Below, one piece after another: positions 33,545 through 45,884 of a DNA stretch of 64,000 bases. How positions within the stretch are numbered: the stretch's first letter is position 1; every line of letters begins with the position of its first letter. A program made the translations under genes and the position numbers. This DNA comes from Nageia nagi (Eukaryota > Pinophyta). Below the pieces are notes generated by a model, which was not told the DNA's origin, did no database searches, and was given only the letters and a program-made list of their open reading frames with translations. The stretch spans positions 3,100,001-3,164,000 of the forward strand of contig JBITNC010000002.1 in NCBI GenBank assembly GCA_050084985.1, written 5' to 3'.

Positions 33545-34900
33545 TCAAGAAATTACCATGATTCTAGAATAAAAATATCTATGTTCTTTTTCATAAAATC
33601 GATTTTGTATGTATCCTACAATCATTACATACCATGAAATTGTATTTGCATCATGCATCTTGTCAAACACTTCTTGGGCCTTATGTATTCTTCCACATTT
33701 TACATAAATATATATTAGTGCATTCAAAATCATAATATTTGATTTTCAAGCACCAAGTAGATACATCCATATACCCAATTTAATTTTTATGGGTATTTTT
33801 GCAATTAAGTTCAATTCTCCCTCATGATAGCTTGCATGACCAAGATAGTCAACAATGCATGTATAATGATTCATCCGAGGAATAATGCAATAAGATTACC
33901 TCATTTTGTAAGGGTTTATTCTACATTTTGCATGCATGTCTATTAGGGAATTCAAAACCACAACATTCAATTTACAAGCACCAAGTAGACACATCCACAC
34001 ACCCAATTCAAGTTTTATGGGTATTTTAGCAATGAAGTTCAAATCTCCCTCATGATAGCTCGCACGACCAAGAAGGTCAATAATGCATGTATAATGATTC
34101 ATCCCATAAATAATACAATAAGAGTCCCTCATGTTGTAATGGTTTATTATGCATTTTGCATACATGTCTAGTAGGGTATTCAAAACCACAACAATCAATT
34201 TACAAGCACCAAGTAGACACATCCATATACCCAATTCAAGTTTTATGGGTATTTGGGAAATGAATTTTAAAGATCCCTTAGGATAGTTTCCATGACTAAG
34301 AAGGTCAAAAATGCATGTATAATGATTCATCCTATTAATAATGCAATAAGAGTCCCTCATATTGTAAGGGTTTATACCACATTTTGCATACAAGTTTATC
34401 AGGGCATTCAAAACCATAACATTCAATTTACAAGTACCAAGTAGACACACCCACACACCCAAATTAGGTTTCATGGGTATTTTGGAAATAAAGTTCAACT
34501 CTCCCTTAATATATAATGCACAACCAAGAAGGTAGGGTCAACAATGTATGTATAATGATTCATCCCAAAGAATAATTCATAAGAGTCACTTATGCTATTA
34601 AAGTCTTTATAGCCCTCATCCATTAGACCTACATGGTTGTATGCAAGTAGAACACATACAAAGTTATGTTGTTAGGGTTGGTTCCCACGTACTTTATTAT
34701 ATCAAGGAGTTTGAAAGAATAACATAAGATGCAACTTATTTAGTACATATCCTACAATCATTGTAGTCAATGAAACTATGTTAAATCATGTTAGAGTCTT
34801 TTCAGAAATCCCATTTTGTGCATATCTTACAATCATTGCAGTCCATGAAACTATGTTTGCATCATGCATTTTTTCAATCAATTTTTGGTCCATATGTATT
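33545..34900 (-). pseudogene. PPR gene remnant with internal amplification
   Basis: Minus strand. At 34890-34640 PPR units are visible (MHDANIVSW-like, MIV(G/R)Y, then NFVCVLLA(Y/C)NHVGLMDEG). The E-domain-like segment MNHYT(C/Y)IVD follows near 34560. At 33733-33545 lies another unit (LNALIYIYVKCGRIHKAQEVFDKMHDANTISW). Between them the sequence has become a tandem repeat, described separately. The combination of P/L/S motifs with an E-type end is that of plant organelle RNA-editing or processing factors. Stops and frame breaks make a functional product unlikely. Confidence 0.75.
33750..34600 (-). repeat. 228-bp in-frame tandem repeat derived from a PPR gene
   Basis: The marker AATGATTCATCC starts at 33866, 34093, 34321 and 34554, giving spacings of 227, 228 and 233 bp. 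Each about 76-residue unit on the minus strand fuses a PPR helix (LNALI(N/D)(L/M)YAKC) to an E-domain block (MNHYTCI.DLL, then IPIK.ELG.WMCLLGACK). Because 228 is a multiple of three, a 200-codon frame (34498-33896) runs across nearly three units. This order of motifs is not a natural PPR layout. Confidence 0.85.
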
Positions 34901-35619
34901 TAAATTAATCCTTGCAACATTTAACATCTTGTTATATTGAATACATGTTATACTTCTATACTAATTTCTCAATGTTGATATGTGCTCGTAGTTAGAAATT
35001 ACTAGCTTGACAATATGCAAAGTGGCACTATTTTCAAAAAAGAAAAAAAACCAATTGATGATGTCATAATAAATAAGGAGCCAAAAATATATAAGTTTCA
35101 CACCAATATGTATTTGAAATTTAATAGTGTTTCTCAATAATGGTTGACCTGGCCATATTAGAATTGATTATGGTTTTGTTGGTGACTATGGTGTATTGTA
35201 GCAACTTCGAACACTAGATTCATGCGAAAATGTTTAGTGAATAAGTTAGTTGGAAAATATGCAAGTCATTAAAATATTACCAAATTTAATCGCAAGAGTG
35301 CTCTACATTTGTTTAAGAATTTTTTTTCTAATGAGGCTGAAGTTACATTGGTCAATGAGATTGATAGTGCTTTGGTTGAAGAAGATACATGAATTGCATA
35401 AGAAATTTACCCTTGATGTTGGTTACTAATAGTTATTGTTATACATTTCATAATGATGTTTTGATGGTGCCTAGTATATAGGTGTTGATACTAGGTCATC
35501 AAACAATTCAAACTCTCCAAAATGAAAAATGAGATATCCAACAAAATTATCAATAAATTTAAGCAACACAAATAAGGTGGAGATAAAAACCCACCTACAA
35601 GGAGAACCCATTAGAGAAA
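34901..35619. other. No gene seen
   Basis: AT-rich. Short plus-strand frames occur, but no family is visible until the transposase-like segment that starts near 35620. Confidence 0.35.
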
Positions 35620-36240
35620 TGCCATGACTTTTTCATCTCATTTGGGGATAATAGAAAAGAAGCTTATCACTATCACCTACAAAGATTGGAAAGCAGTCCT
35701 ACATGAACTTAAAAATGATTGTTGGACAATGGTTAAGGTAACTTAGTAGCTAATATATTTCATAATATTCATTTCAATTACTTATGCAAATGTTGCATCT
35801 AGTAATATATTTTTTGCTATAGAAAAAAATTATCATTTTGTACATAACAAAGAAATGAGTGATGATGACCATGTGAAAACTATGAAAAGATATTAAGCCT
35901 AAACATTTGACAAACTATTGTGATATGTATGATAATGACATAGATAAAATTGCTAATACCCTACCTTCTATACAAGTAGAACAATGGGAAGCCTTTATGA
36001 ATAATAGGAATAACATTGACTTTGAGGCAAGTAATGGCAATTCTATTATGGTAGTTCATATAATTGTTATGTGCATGTGAATTTTGCGAACCACCTTACT
36101 CTTCCTAATGAATTTATATATTATTTTGTTCATTGCATTGTAGGCATTAAGGAAAAGGAACAAACAAAATAGATCTTATCAATTTGTCATGCACATTATT
36201 AGTAAAAAAATATATGCTCAATTGGAGCACAAAATGGTAT
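35620..36240 (+). pseudogene. CACTA/En-Spm-associated gene fragment (Transposase_24-like)
   Basis: Plus strand. ITYKDWKAVLHELKNDCW at about 35670-35730 matches the start of the plant Ptta/En/Spm (Transposase_24) domain. This segment ends at VK followed by GTAACT. Similarity resumes at 35821 after CTATAG (KKNYHFV...), and later VEQWEAFMNNRNNIDFEASNGNS reads on to a GT at about 36047. After an intron-like gap ending TTGTAG at 36144 it continues RKRNKQNRSYQFVMHIISKK. Two GT-AG introns at conserved places are therefore likely. In CACTA elements this gene accompanies the transposase. Stops near 35895 show it is decayed. Confidence 0.6.
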
Positions 36241-36415
36241 TCTATCATATTCATCCACTGTATGCGATAACATAACCATATTATTTTGTTGTATGACTAA
36301 TCCTCATGTCTCTCATCTATATATCTTGCAAAGGAAGAGCCAATTAAATGTAAACAGTCCACTACCAAGGACACGTGTATGGATGCTAGCTCATAATATA
36401 AAGGATGGGTATTTT

Positions 36416-36600
36416 GTCACTAGTTATGGTAAACTGAGCTTGAGGTAAGTTTCCTCACCCCAAAAGGAAATATGAGCCTGTTAAGGCACTCAAATGATCT
36501 TGTGGTGAGCTCCAATTTGATCCCCTTAAGGCACTCAAATGAGCTTGAGGTGCGTTTCCTCATCCTAAAATGCAATGTGAGTCCCTTACCCCCAAATCAA
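36416..36600 (+). repeat. Two-copy tandem repeat, about 120 bp
   Basis: GAGCTTGAGGT(A/G)(A/C)GTTTCCTCA occurs at about 36428 and 36543. A GGCACTCAAATGA(T/G)CTTG word occurs at about 36485 and 36525, partly overlapping. No coding potential is seen. Confidence 0.55.
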
Positions 36601-36639
36601 TGGAGGGAAATAATGTAATTATGCCTATGATGTAGTTTA

Positions 36640-37620
36640 CAAATGCTTATTTGTGATTTCAAACAATTTTGATGATACAATATAACACTTTGAATGAAAA
36701 CTCAAATCTCTTGGATCCTAGAGATTCAAGGATACCAAATTGATCTAAATTAACTTGTGACCATAAATCTATCAAATGAATGGATAAACAATGTAATTTA
36801 GTATGAAATTATGATGAGCTAAATAGGGTTCTCTCCTCAAATGTGCCCTAAGAGAGGGAAGTTTGGCTCCAAGCTTCGAAATTGGTCCAAAAAGTTCAAA
36901 AATGAACAAATATTCTAACAACTTGTTAGAAATGCAAAATATGATTTCAAAATTGCAAAAATATCTCCAAACTCTAACATCTAGCTATGATGAGTAAATG
37001 CAAAAATAACATAAGCAAATTCCTCTAGTATTCCAACGACTCAATCAGGGAGCAAAAATAGGAAATAAATAATGCAAATACCACTCCAGATCCAAGGTCC
37101 AAGAATAAAATAACATTCATATCAAAATGATAGCAAAGATGTAATTGTATTGATATAATAATGGCAGAAGCATAATTACAATATTCTTTTCTACCTAAGG
37201 AGCTTGTACCAAGACTACCTCCAATAGGATTATGTTAGATGGCTCCAGGGCCTCACCAATCATAGGAGTAGTAAGGTGCATTCCAGGTCTCCTTTGCAAT
37301 AACTATGATGGAACCAATAGCGTTCCTCTTAAGATGGCTAAAGTGATTTTTAAGTTAGCCTCCTCTCACATTAATACCTCAAATGTAGGCTTCCCTACAT
37401 GAGGTAAAGAAAGAGTTCTCACAATTAATCCGAAAAGGGGTTTTAACATCAATAATCAACATCCATCATAATGACCATGAGTCCTCCTTTTATAGGCAAG
37501 GGTGATCATGTTCTAATATTTCATTAAGAGGATCTAACAATGGACAGATCTAATCCATGTGCTCATATTTGCAAAGTCCAATATAGGGGAGCCTTGGTAT
37601 GAATGAAATCATATCTTGAT
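36640..37620 (-). mobile_element. Possible minus-strand solo LTR
   Basis: On the minus strand a TATA box CCTATAAAAGG lies at about 37477-37487. It is followed by a leader-like, moderately GC stretch with AATATTGTAATTATGC and ATCAATACAATTAC words near 37140-37180. The layout is that of a promoter-bearing LTR, but no partner copy, TG/CA ends or target duplication were identified. Confidence 0.3.
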
Positions 37621-37929
37621 CCAAAATGGATTTTCAGAGTCGTAAAAAAAGGTGATTTTTTAAGTTCTTATTTTTTTGAATTTATTATATAATATTGAAT
37701 AGCTCTCTTTCACGATTTCGATGCTTCAAATGATGAAGAAAACGGAGCTATGGTTTGCAAGTTATGGCTCTTCAAAGTTTGGAGTTAAATATAAAAAATG
37801 CAAAATATGCATGGAAGGCTCTATTAACGGACTCACTAGGAGTAGCTTGGATTGACTAAAAGATTCAAATTTGGATAATTGGTAACTTGTATTATGATGA
37901 ACATATGGTTAAAATTTGAAAATATTTAG

Positions 37930-40260
37930 ATAAAATGCTTGAAATTTATGGTGCTTATAAAATGGTAAATTCTCATGATGTGAAATTCATTTGGGATGAA
38001 AAATGTTAGCAATGTTTTAAAGAAATCAAAAGGTATAACTTGAATCCTCCTATTTTAGCTTCTATTGATTATTCAAGACCTTCGTAATTATATATTAAGC
38101 TACATTGAAGGCCTTTGGGGAAATGTTGGATCAAAATGGTGAAGACAAGAAAGAAAGAGAAATATATTACATTAACAATTGGTGGATTGTGAGATAAGGT
38201 ACAATCCCATTGAAAATCTTTATTTTTCTACTATCTTTTATTTCTAAAAAATTAAGGCATTGAATGCTCAACAACACCGCATATGTAATTGCCTAAGTTG
38301 ATCCATTAAGGTACTTTCTCTCTAAGCCTCATTTATCATGAAGAGTTTCCAAATAGGTTATGTTGTTACAATAATCAGATCTAATTTTCATCTATCCGAA
38401 AGCAATTAAAGGTCAAGTGATACTAAATTTTAAGGTTGAGTCTCCATGTGAGGATACATCCCCACTTAATGAGAAATTTTCAAATGAATTTGTATCTTTT
38501 TTTTCAATAATAAGACACTTTGACAATTTATTTTAATGGTTCAAAGTCCATTATGGTATTTGATGTAGGTATTATACTAATATCTCCTAAGGTGGTATCA
38601 TCCCCTTGGCATACAAACTTACTTTTGATTACACAAACAATATGGTTGAGTATGAGGTATTTATATTTGGAGTTATGGCTATAATTTTATTGAAGGTAAA
38701 GAAAATTAAGATTCGTGTTGATTCTTAATTGGTCATAAATCATTTTAATGGCATTTACAACACCAAAGATGATAAACTAGTCCCCTACAAAAGCCTAGTT
38801 GATTATTTCCTAATAAGGCATTTTAAAGAAGTGATAATTGAGAATATTCAAAGGAATAATAATATTTGTGTTGATGCATCGGCCAATGAAAACCATTTAT
38901 CCCCCATTCCAAAATGAAGAAACAATTGTGAAAACTAAAAAATTTTGTAAACCCTCTCATATGACAAATGAATGGTGTTTTCCTTCCTTATGATGTGAGA
39001 TATAAAGACATATATGCTTTCATCAAAGATGGAATAATCCTCTAAGAGTTTGAGAGAATCCAAATAATAAGATTAAGAAATATAGTTGCAAAATATGTGC
39101 TTTTTGGATATGTATTATATAGAATATCATTTCAGGGTACTTCTATCAAATGTTTATTCATTGATGATGGTAGAAACATAATGGAACAAGTTCATGAAGG
39201 TGCAAGAGTTGGTCATTTCAATGGTAAGATAATATATCATAATCTTTTGATATTGGATTAGTATTATTCATTTATATAAAAATATTATGCTTATTATTTC
39301 AAGGAGTGTGTAGGATATCAAAAGCATGCAAATCTCTAGGTCACTCCTTTTCAAGAACTCTACATAATGGTCTCTCCATGGCCATTCTCTATTTGTACAA
39401 TAGATTTGATAGGAGTGATTAATTGAAGATCAAAAGAGGGTCATAAGTTCATAATAATGGTAATATAATATTCCACAAATTCGATGGAAGCTTCTCCTCT
39501 AATATCATCAAAAGGAACTTAGATTATCAAATTCCTCATTGAACATGTCATAACTAGATTTGGAGTTCCATCTAAAATCCTCGAGAGCAATGTCCCAAAT
39601 ATGGGAAGTAAAGTGGTGAATGATTTCTATGAAATATTTCATATTCAACAAAAGTTATCTTCTCCATATTATCTATAAGGAAATGGTCAAAATGAAGTAA
39701 CCAATAAGACCATTGTAAATATTCTTTACAAAATAATTAAAAAGCATGGAAAATATTGAAATGAGAAATTGTCATATGATCTATGGGCATATAGGAAAAT
39801 TTGTGGTCAACCACAACATGCACTCAATATTCTCTCATTTATGGAGATGAAGAATCCCTTCCTTTGGAGATTGATATTCCATCACTAAGAATATCTCTTG
39901 AAGGAATCATTAATGAAGAAGATATAAGAGTAACATAGTTAAGGCGTTTAGAAGCTCTTGATAAGAAAAGGAAAAATACTCAAGTATCTTAGGGTATATT
40001 AAGGTAGAATCAAAAGAGACTAAAATAATAAAATAAAGACAAATGAGTTCAAGGTTGGAGATCTTATCCTCAAAGATAATCATCATAAGCCTAAGGTTAA
40101 AAAAAATAAGAAAAGATGAGTAAGTTTGAGTTCAATTGGATTAGACCTTTTGTGGTAGGTGCGGAGTATGGTAAGCATGCTTATAAATTTTAAACATTTA
40201 AGGAAAGGAGGATAATTATCCTACTAATGTTAATCACTTGAATCTCTTTCAAATTTGATC
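37930..40260 (+). pseudogene. Decayed Ty3/gypsy element (Tat-type) RT to integrase
   Basis: Plus strand, heavily broken. RT/RNase H remnants lie at 37985-38100 (WDEKC.QCFKEIK, NPPILASIDYSRP). A second, archaeal-like RNase H follows at 38520-38910 (DYTNNMVEYEVFIFG near 38640, YNTKDDKLVPYKSLVDYF, IQRNNN). The integrase zinc region lies near 39150-39310, and the integrase core and C-terminus at 39380-40250 (SPYYLQGNGQNEVTNKT near 39660, EIDIPSLRISLEG, WIRPFVVG). The extra RNase H before the integrase is typical of the Tat/Ogre clade. It resembles the better preserved element at 53-62 kb. LTRs were not found. Confidence 0.8.
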
Positions 40261-41062
40261 ATTATTAGAGGGAACCAATTTAAGTTTTGAAGTGCAAATT
40301 TTGCTTAATAATTACTAATGAATATATTTTCTAGTCTTCAAGTTTCATTTTCTCTCTAATATCAAGTACTTATTTTTGAAAATGTTTGAACACAACCTAT
40401 TTTGAACCATAATTGACTATAAGATTAAGTTCTTCAACCTTGTTTGCAATTTTTTCCACAAAAGTACATTAGTTTTTGTCATAATGGAAAGTTGCCACGC
40501 AAATATGGTTACTCCTAGTAGATCAATTTCTAGGAATTGTAGGCCTATTTTGAAGATTAGAATAGGTGAAAATATGACCATTCCATCATAAAGATCCTAT
40601 ATTAGAAATTTTAAGTTAAGATAGATTGGTTATTGAGCACCAACTCTTCAAGATCAATCTAAGGACCTACACTCGAATCTTAGGAAAAGTTTCAAAATTC
40701 TTAAGAATCTCAAGTTCATTGCCAACAGGAAGTCTAGGTATCATTTTCTATAACTTTAAGAGCTATTGTTTTTTGAATAAAATTTTATATTGTATTTAAG
40801 TTTCTTTAGCACCTAATTTTGATCTTTGGGATAAAATAAGATCCTTCATAGTAACCCCATGATGATGTGGATCCTTGACTCATTTTGGTACTTTGGAATA
40901 AATAAGTACCCATAATGGCAATCTCATTGTAAAGATCATGGTTCTAGCATACTCCATAAGAGGTGTTTAGTTCTGATATCACTTTTATGGTTATGGTATT
41001 AACCATCGTCATACACCCTTTTATGGTCGAGGCATTAACCATCTATGTTCTATCCCATTGGT
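40261..41062 (+). other. 3'-UTR-like region of the gypsy remnant with short repeats
   Basis: No coding frame. Two similar hairpin-like words occur: GATCTTTGGGATAAAATAAGATC at about 40822 and GTACTTTGGAATAAATAAGTAC at about 40890. At 40985-41050 a short tandem pair has TTTTATGGT(T/C)(A/G)(T/A)GG(T/C)ATTAACCATC. Tandem repeats in this position are common in Tat elements. Confidence 0.45.
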
Positions 41063-41214
41063 TCTTTAACCATGAAGTATCATCATATGTTATGATTTAT
41101 AATTCATATTATGTTTATCTCAAATTATGATAATATTTCATGATATAATTCATCATAATATATAATTTTATAAATGACTTATTAGCTAAATCAAAGAAAA
41201 AGAAAAACCATATA

Positions 41215-41420
41215 CAAGACTTAAAGGTAAAATTTTGAAGGTTGAGACAATATAAGTTAAGGCTAACACCTTTAAAATATGCATTTTGGGTAATATTAGG
41301 AAATTTTTTGGTATTTATTATTTCTAGAAGAGGAACTGAGGTATATCCAAAGAAAGCAAAAAAAAAAATTCATTTCCTTCAAATCACAAATAATTAAGAA
41401 GTTTTTTAAGGAAACAAATT
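41215..41420 (+). pseudogene. Ty3/gypsy RT fragment
   Basis: Reads (Q)YKLRLTPLKYAFWVILGNFL.FIISRRGTEVYPKK, the RT segment after YVDD in Tat-like elements. Compare LGFIISRRGIEVNPKE at about 57730 in the 53-62 kb element. A copy lies at 43713-43917. Confidence 0.8.
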
Positions 41421-41780
41421 TTCTTTAACGAATGACCCATACTTAGGAGATATATATGTTTCTCTTTTAGAGGTATTTTTTTTATTATCTTTTCACAAGT
41501 TCTTTACCTTGATGTCATCCATTTGATGAAGCTTATACTACAAAAATAAAGGCATAGAGATGGCATAAAATGACCATTCAAAATGGACAATCTAATATTA
41601 TTGTTATGATTAATTCTTAGATTATTCAGTTACTCTTTATATCTTCCATATTATGCTTTTTATTCTTTTTAATGTGTAATTGTATGGTGAATACCATCAC
41701 TCTTTAAAATGGGGGAAACCATTCACATCTAATATATAAACATATTTCTTTTTAATATATCTTAAAAATAAGTGTTAATA

Positions 41781-41995
41781 CACTACAAGAAAATTGAGCT
41801 TTGATGTTGGCTAATTTATAGAAGTTCTCTGATAGTGGTTTATAACCATCATTATTATATATATTAAAGGTAGAATTTAACGAGGGCTTTAAACCACCAT
41901 CACAAAATATATTATATGGTGGATTTTAATGATATTATTATAGCCACCCTCATATAAACTACTCTGGTAGATAAAAACTATCATAAAAGTTTACA
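41781..41995 (+). mobile_element. CACTA-type terminus with subterminal repeats
   Basis: CACTACAAGAAAATTGAG at 41781 matches the typical end of plant CACTA (En/Spm) transposons. It is followed by repeated sub-terminal words (GTGGTTTATAACCATCATT, GGGCTTTAAACCACCATCA, TGGTGGATTTTAATGAT) that are partly self-complementary. The opposite end and a 3-bp target duplication were not located. The duplicate is at 44278. Confidence 0.6.
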
Positions 41996-42599
41996 CATAA
42001 AAATAAAAAAGCTCCACATGGGCATGCATCACTTCAAAATTTTAAGGTCTACTGCCAAACCAAAGAAAATGAGGTGAGAGGAGAATAGAAGAGGTGAGAA
42101 ATAACACATGAGTAAACTTGGTGAGGAGGGCAAGACCATAACCAAGAAACACATATTACGAGCAAACAAGATGAGGAGGGTGAGATATTGGTTTACTTAG
42201 GGTTTGGGCATCACTAAACTTTTCAAGGTACCAAGTAGAGAGAAGAGAAACAAGTAGAGGTTAGGGTTTCATATGGAATAACTCCATCACCATTACTTAC
42301 AAATTGGTCAATTTACGAAGCAAATCACTCCATATTATAGAAATTAGAGTTTATTAGTATGTTATTTATCTTTTACGATCAAGAAGATCAACCATACATG
42401 TATTGTGTAATTTCATTCATTATGGGTATAATAAACATTCATGAATTGGAAGAAAACCCAACAAATACAAGCAAATGAAGGGAGGAAGGTGAGAAACATG
42501 AGGCAAATGATTCCATCACCATTACCTACAAACTGGTCAAGGTATTAAGTAAACAACTCTACACTACAATATTTTTCTACTGTTGGCATGCATTTTGGT

Positions 42600-42960
42600 G
42601 TTATTAGCATTTTGCATACATGTCTATCAAGATTTTATCATAGTATCATGTGAAAGAAACCCACATCTAGTTATTTTTCCATGCCCCATTTTTTTCAAAT
42701 AAAACATTTTTCATCTTCTCCCACATTTTGCATACATGTCTATCAAGGTTGTTATCATAATTTCATATGAAAGAAATCCACATCTTGTTATTTGTATATG
42801 AACCATTTTGTTCAAACAAAAACCTTGCCATTTTAATGCTCCCACATTTTGCATACATGTCTATCCGGATTGTTATGCATGGATCATTGCCTATTTGTAA
42901 TACAACTACAAAATCATGGTAGTCAAAGACTTTGCTAAAATAAATCATTTGCTAGAAAAG
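42600..42960 (-). pseudogene. PPR-derived degenerate repeats
   Basis: Minus strand. The helix (I)DMYAKCGSIKMARFLFEQNG is read at 42860-42790, and two more copies of the DNA word CATTTTGCATACATGTCTATC occur at about 42609 and 42723, so a piece of about 115 bp has been repeated three times (third copy at about 42845). Stops lie between copies. The piece lies about 0.8 kb inside the CACTA-type terminus at 41781 and may be a captured gene fragment. Confidence 0.6.
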
Positions 42961-44277
42961 GTTTTATTCCATTTCTATAACAAACATCCTTTAGTCAATC
43001 ACTAGTAATCACCACATGAACATTTTCCATTCTTGAAGTGGTGAAAATAGTTGGAATCTCTTGTAACAATTTCTCACACAGCAATTTTGGATAGAAACTT
43101 TTTTGCAGAGCAAAAATTAACATATACCTGAAGGTTCTTTACAACTTAAATGTTCATGCAAGAGGATGTGCTTAATAAACAAAAAGAAATTGTTATTTTT
43201 CTCAATATGGTAGTGAAGAATTTATTCCTTCTCTTCCTCCTTGACATCTTGTAGAAAAAATATGTCCATACAAGGTATGGTAGCAAAATGTCAAATGTAA
43301 GAGAAAAGTACAATTAAGATTTTCTTTACTCTCTTAATACCATAGTACCAGGTTACTTGTAAGCCCTTCTTTAGCATTTATTATTCATCCACATAGAGAA
43401 GAATCAATCCTAAACCTTTTCTTTCCTTGAGCACATATAAATATGAATTTTTGTGGTACTTAGAGATCCAATAGCTTCAAAGTACCTTGAAATATTATCA
43501 TACCAACCATTAGGTGCTTGCTTAAGTCCATACAAGGACATCATCTATATTCATCCTCATTCTTTAACCATGAAGTATCATCATATGTTATGATTTATAA
43601 TTCATATTATGTTTATCTCAAATTATGATAATATTTCATGATATAATTCATCATAATATATAAGTTTATAAATGACTTGTTAGCTAAATCAAAGAAAAAG
43701 AAAAACCATATACAAGACTTAAAGGTAAAATTTGGAAGGTTGAGACAATATAAGTTAAGGCTAACACCTTTAAAATATGCATGTTGGGTAATATTAGGAA
43801 ATTTTTTGGTATTTATTATTTCTAGAAGAGGAACTGAGGTATATCCAAAGAAAGCAAAAAAAAATGTCATCTCCTTCAAATCACAAATAATTAAGAAGTT
43901 TTTTAAGGAAACAAATTTCCTTTAACGAATGACCCATACTTAGGAGATATATATGTTGCTCTTTTAGAGGTGGTTTTTTTATTATCTTTTCACAAGTTCT
44001 TTGCCTTGATGTCATCCATTTAATGAAGCTTATACTACAAAAATAAAGGCATAGAGATGGCATAAAATGACCATTCAAAATGGGCAATCTAATATTATTG
44101 TTATGATTAATTCTTAGATTATTCTGTTACTCTTTATATCTTCCATATTATGCTTTTTATTCTTTTTAATGTGTAATTGTATGGTGCATACCATCACAAT
44201 TTAAAAGGGGGGAAACCATTCACATCTAATATATAAACATATTTCTTTTTTGTATATATTAAAAATAAGTGTTGATA

Positions 44278-44490
44278 CACTACAAGAAAATCGAGCTTTG
44301 ATGTTAGCTAATTTATAGAAGTTCTCTGATAGTGGTTTATAACCATCATTATTATATATATTAAAGGTAGAATTTAACGAGGGCTTTAAACCACCATCAC
44401 AAAATATATTATATGGTGGATTTTAATGATAGTATTATATCCACCCTCATATAAACTACTCTGGTAGATAAAAACTATCATAAAAGTTTA
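44278..44490 (+). mobile_element. CACTA-type terminus, second copy
   Basis: CACTACAAGAAAATCGAG. Duplicate of the terminus at 41781, with the same subterminal words. Confidence 0.6.
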
Positions 44491-45106
44491 CACATAAAAA
44501 TAAAAAAGCTCCACATGGGCATGCATCACTTCAAAATTTTAAGGTCTACTGCCAAACCAAAGAAAATGAGGTGAGAGGAGAAGAGAAGAGGTGAGAAATA
44601 ACACATGAGTAAACTTGGTGAGGAGGGCAAGAACATAACCAAGAAACACATATTACGAGCAAACAAGATGAGGAGGGTGAGATATTGGTTTACTTAGGGT
44701 TTGGACATCACTAAACTTTTCAAGGTACCAAGTAGAGAGGAGAGAGAGGAGAGAAACAAGTAGAGGTTAGGGTTTCATATGGAATAACTCCATCACCATT
44801 ACTTACAAATTGGTCAATGTACGAAGCAAACCACTCCATATTATAGAAATTAGAGTTTATTAGTATGTTATTTATCTTTTACGATCAAGAAGATCAACCA
44901 TACATGTATTGTGTAATTTCATTCATTATGGGTATAATAAACATTCGTGAATTAGAAGAAAACCCAACAAATACGAGCAAATGAAGGGAGGAAGGTGAGA
45001 AACATGAGGCAAATGATTCCATCACCATTACCTACAAACTGGTCAAGGTATTAAGTAAACAACTCTACACTACAATATTTTTCTATTGTTGGCATGCATT
45101 TTGGTG

Positions 45107-45460
45107 TTATTAGCATTTTGCATACATGTCTATCAAAATTTTATCATAGTATCATGTGAAAGAAACCCACATCTAGTTATTTTTCCATGCCCCATTTTTT
45201 TCAAATAAAACATTTTTCATCTTCTCCCACATTTTGCATACATGTCTATCAAGGTTGTTATCATAATTTCATATGAAAGAAATCCACATCTTGTTATTTG
45301 TATACGAACCATTTTGTTCAAACAAAAACCTTACCATTTTAATGCTCCCACATTTTGCATACATGTCTATTCGGATTGTTATGCATGGATCATTGCCTAT
45401 TTGTAATACAACTACAAAATCATGGTAGTCAAAGACTTTGCTAAAATAAATCATTTGCTA
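45107..45460 (-). pseudogene. PPR-derived degenerate repeats, second copy
   Basis: Duplicate of 42600-42960, with a 61-codon frame (45454-45269) that differs from the first copy by one residue (A to V). Confidence 0.6.
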
Positions 45461-45884
45461 GAAAAGGTTTTATTCCATTTCTATAACAAACATCCTTTAG
45501 TCAATCACTAGTAATCACCACATGAACATTTTCCATTCTTGAAGTGGTGAAAATAGTTGAAATCTCTTGTAACAATTTCTCATACAACAATTTTGGATAG
45601 AAACTTTTTTGCAGAGCAAAAATTAACATATACTTGAAGGTTCTTTATGACTTAAATGTTCATGCAAGAGGATGTGCTTGATAAACAAAAAGAAATTGTT
45701 ATTTTTCTCAATATGGTAGTGAAGAATTTATTCCTTCTCTTCCTCCTTGACATCTTGTAGAAAAAATATGTTCATACAAGGTATGGTAGCAAAATGACAA
45801 ATGTAAGAGAAAAGTACAATTAAGATTTTCTTTACTCTCTTAATACCATAGTACTAGGTTACTTGTAAGCCCTTTTTTAGCATT

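Larger units (their letters stand above)
41063..43541 (+). repeat. 2.5-kb tandem duplication, unit 1
   Basis: Direct repeat of 43561-46044 with an offset of about 2498 and only scattered differences. From left to right it carries a gypsy RT fragment, a CACTA-type terminus, AT-rich DNA, PPR-derived repeats and, at its right end, part of a copia RT on the minus strand. It ends at the word TACAAGGACA. The other copy continues from that word into the rest of the copia element. Confidence 0.93.

Noticed and set aside
33336-33548. Minus-strand frame with repeated LDST words as a secreted repeat protein
   Set aside because: It is a direct product of the GAGTCGAG minisatellite.
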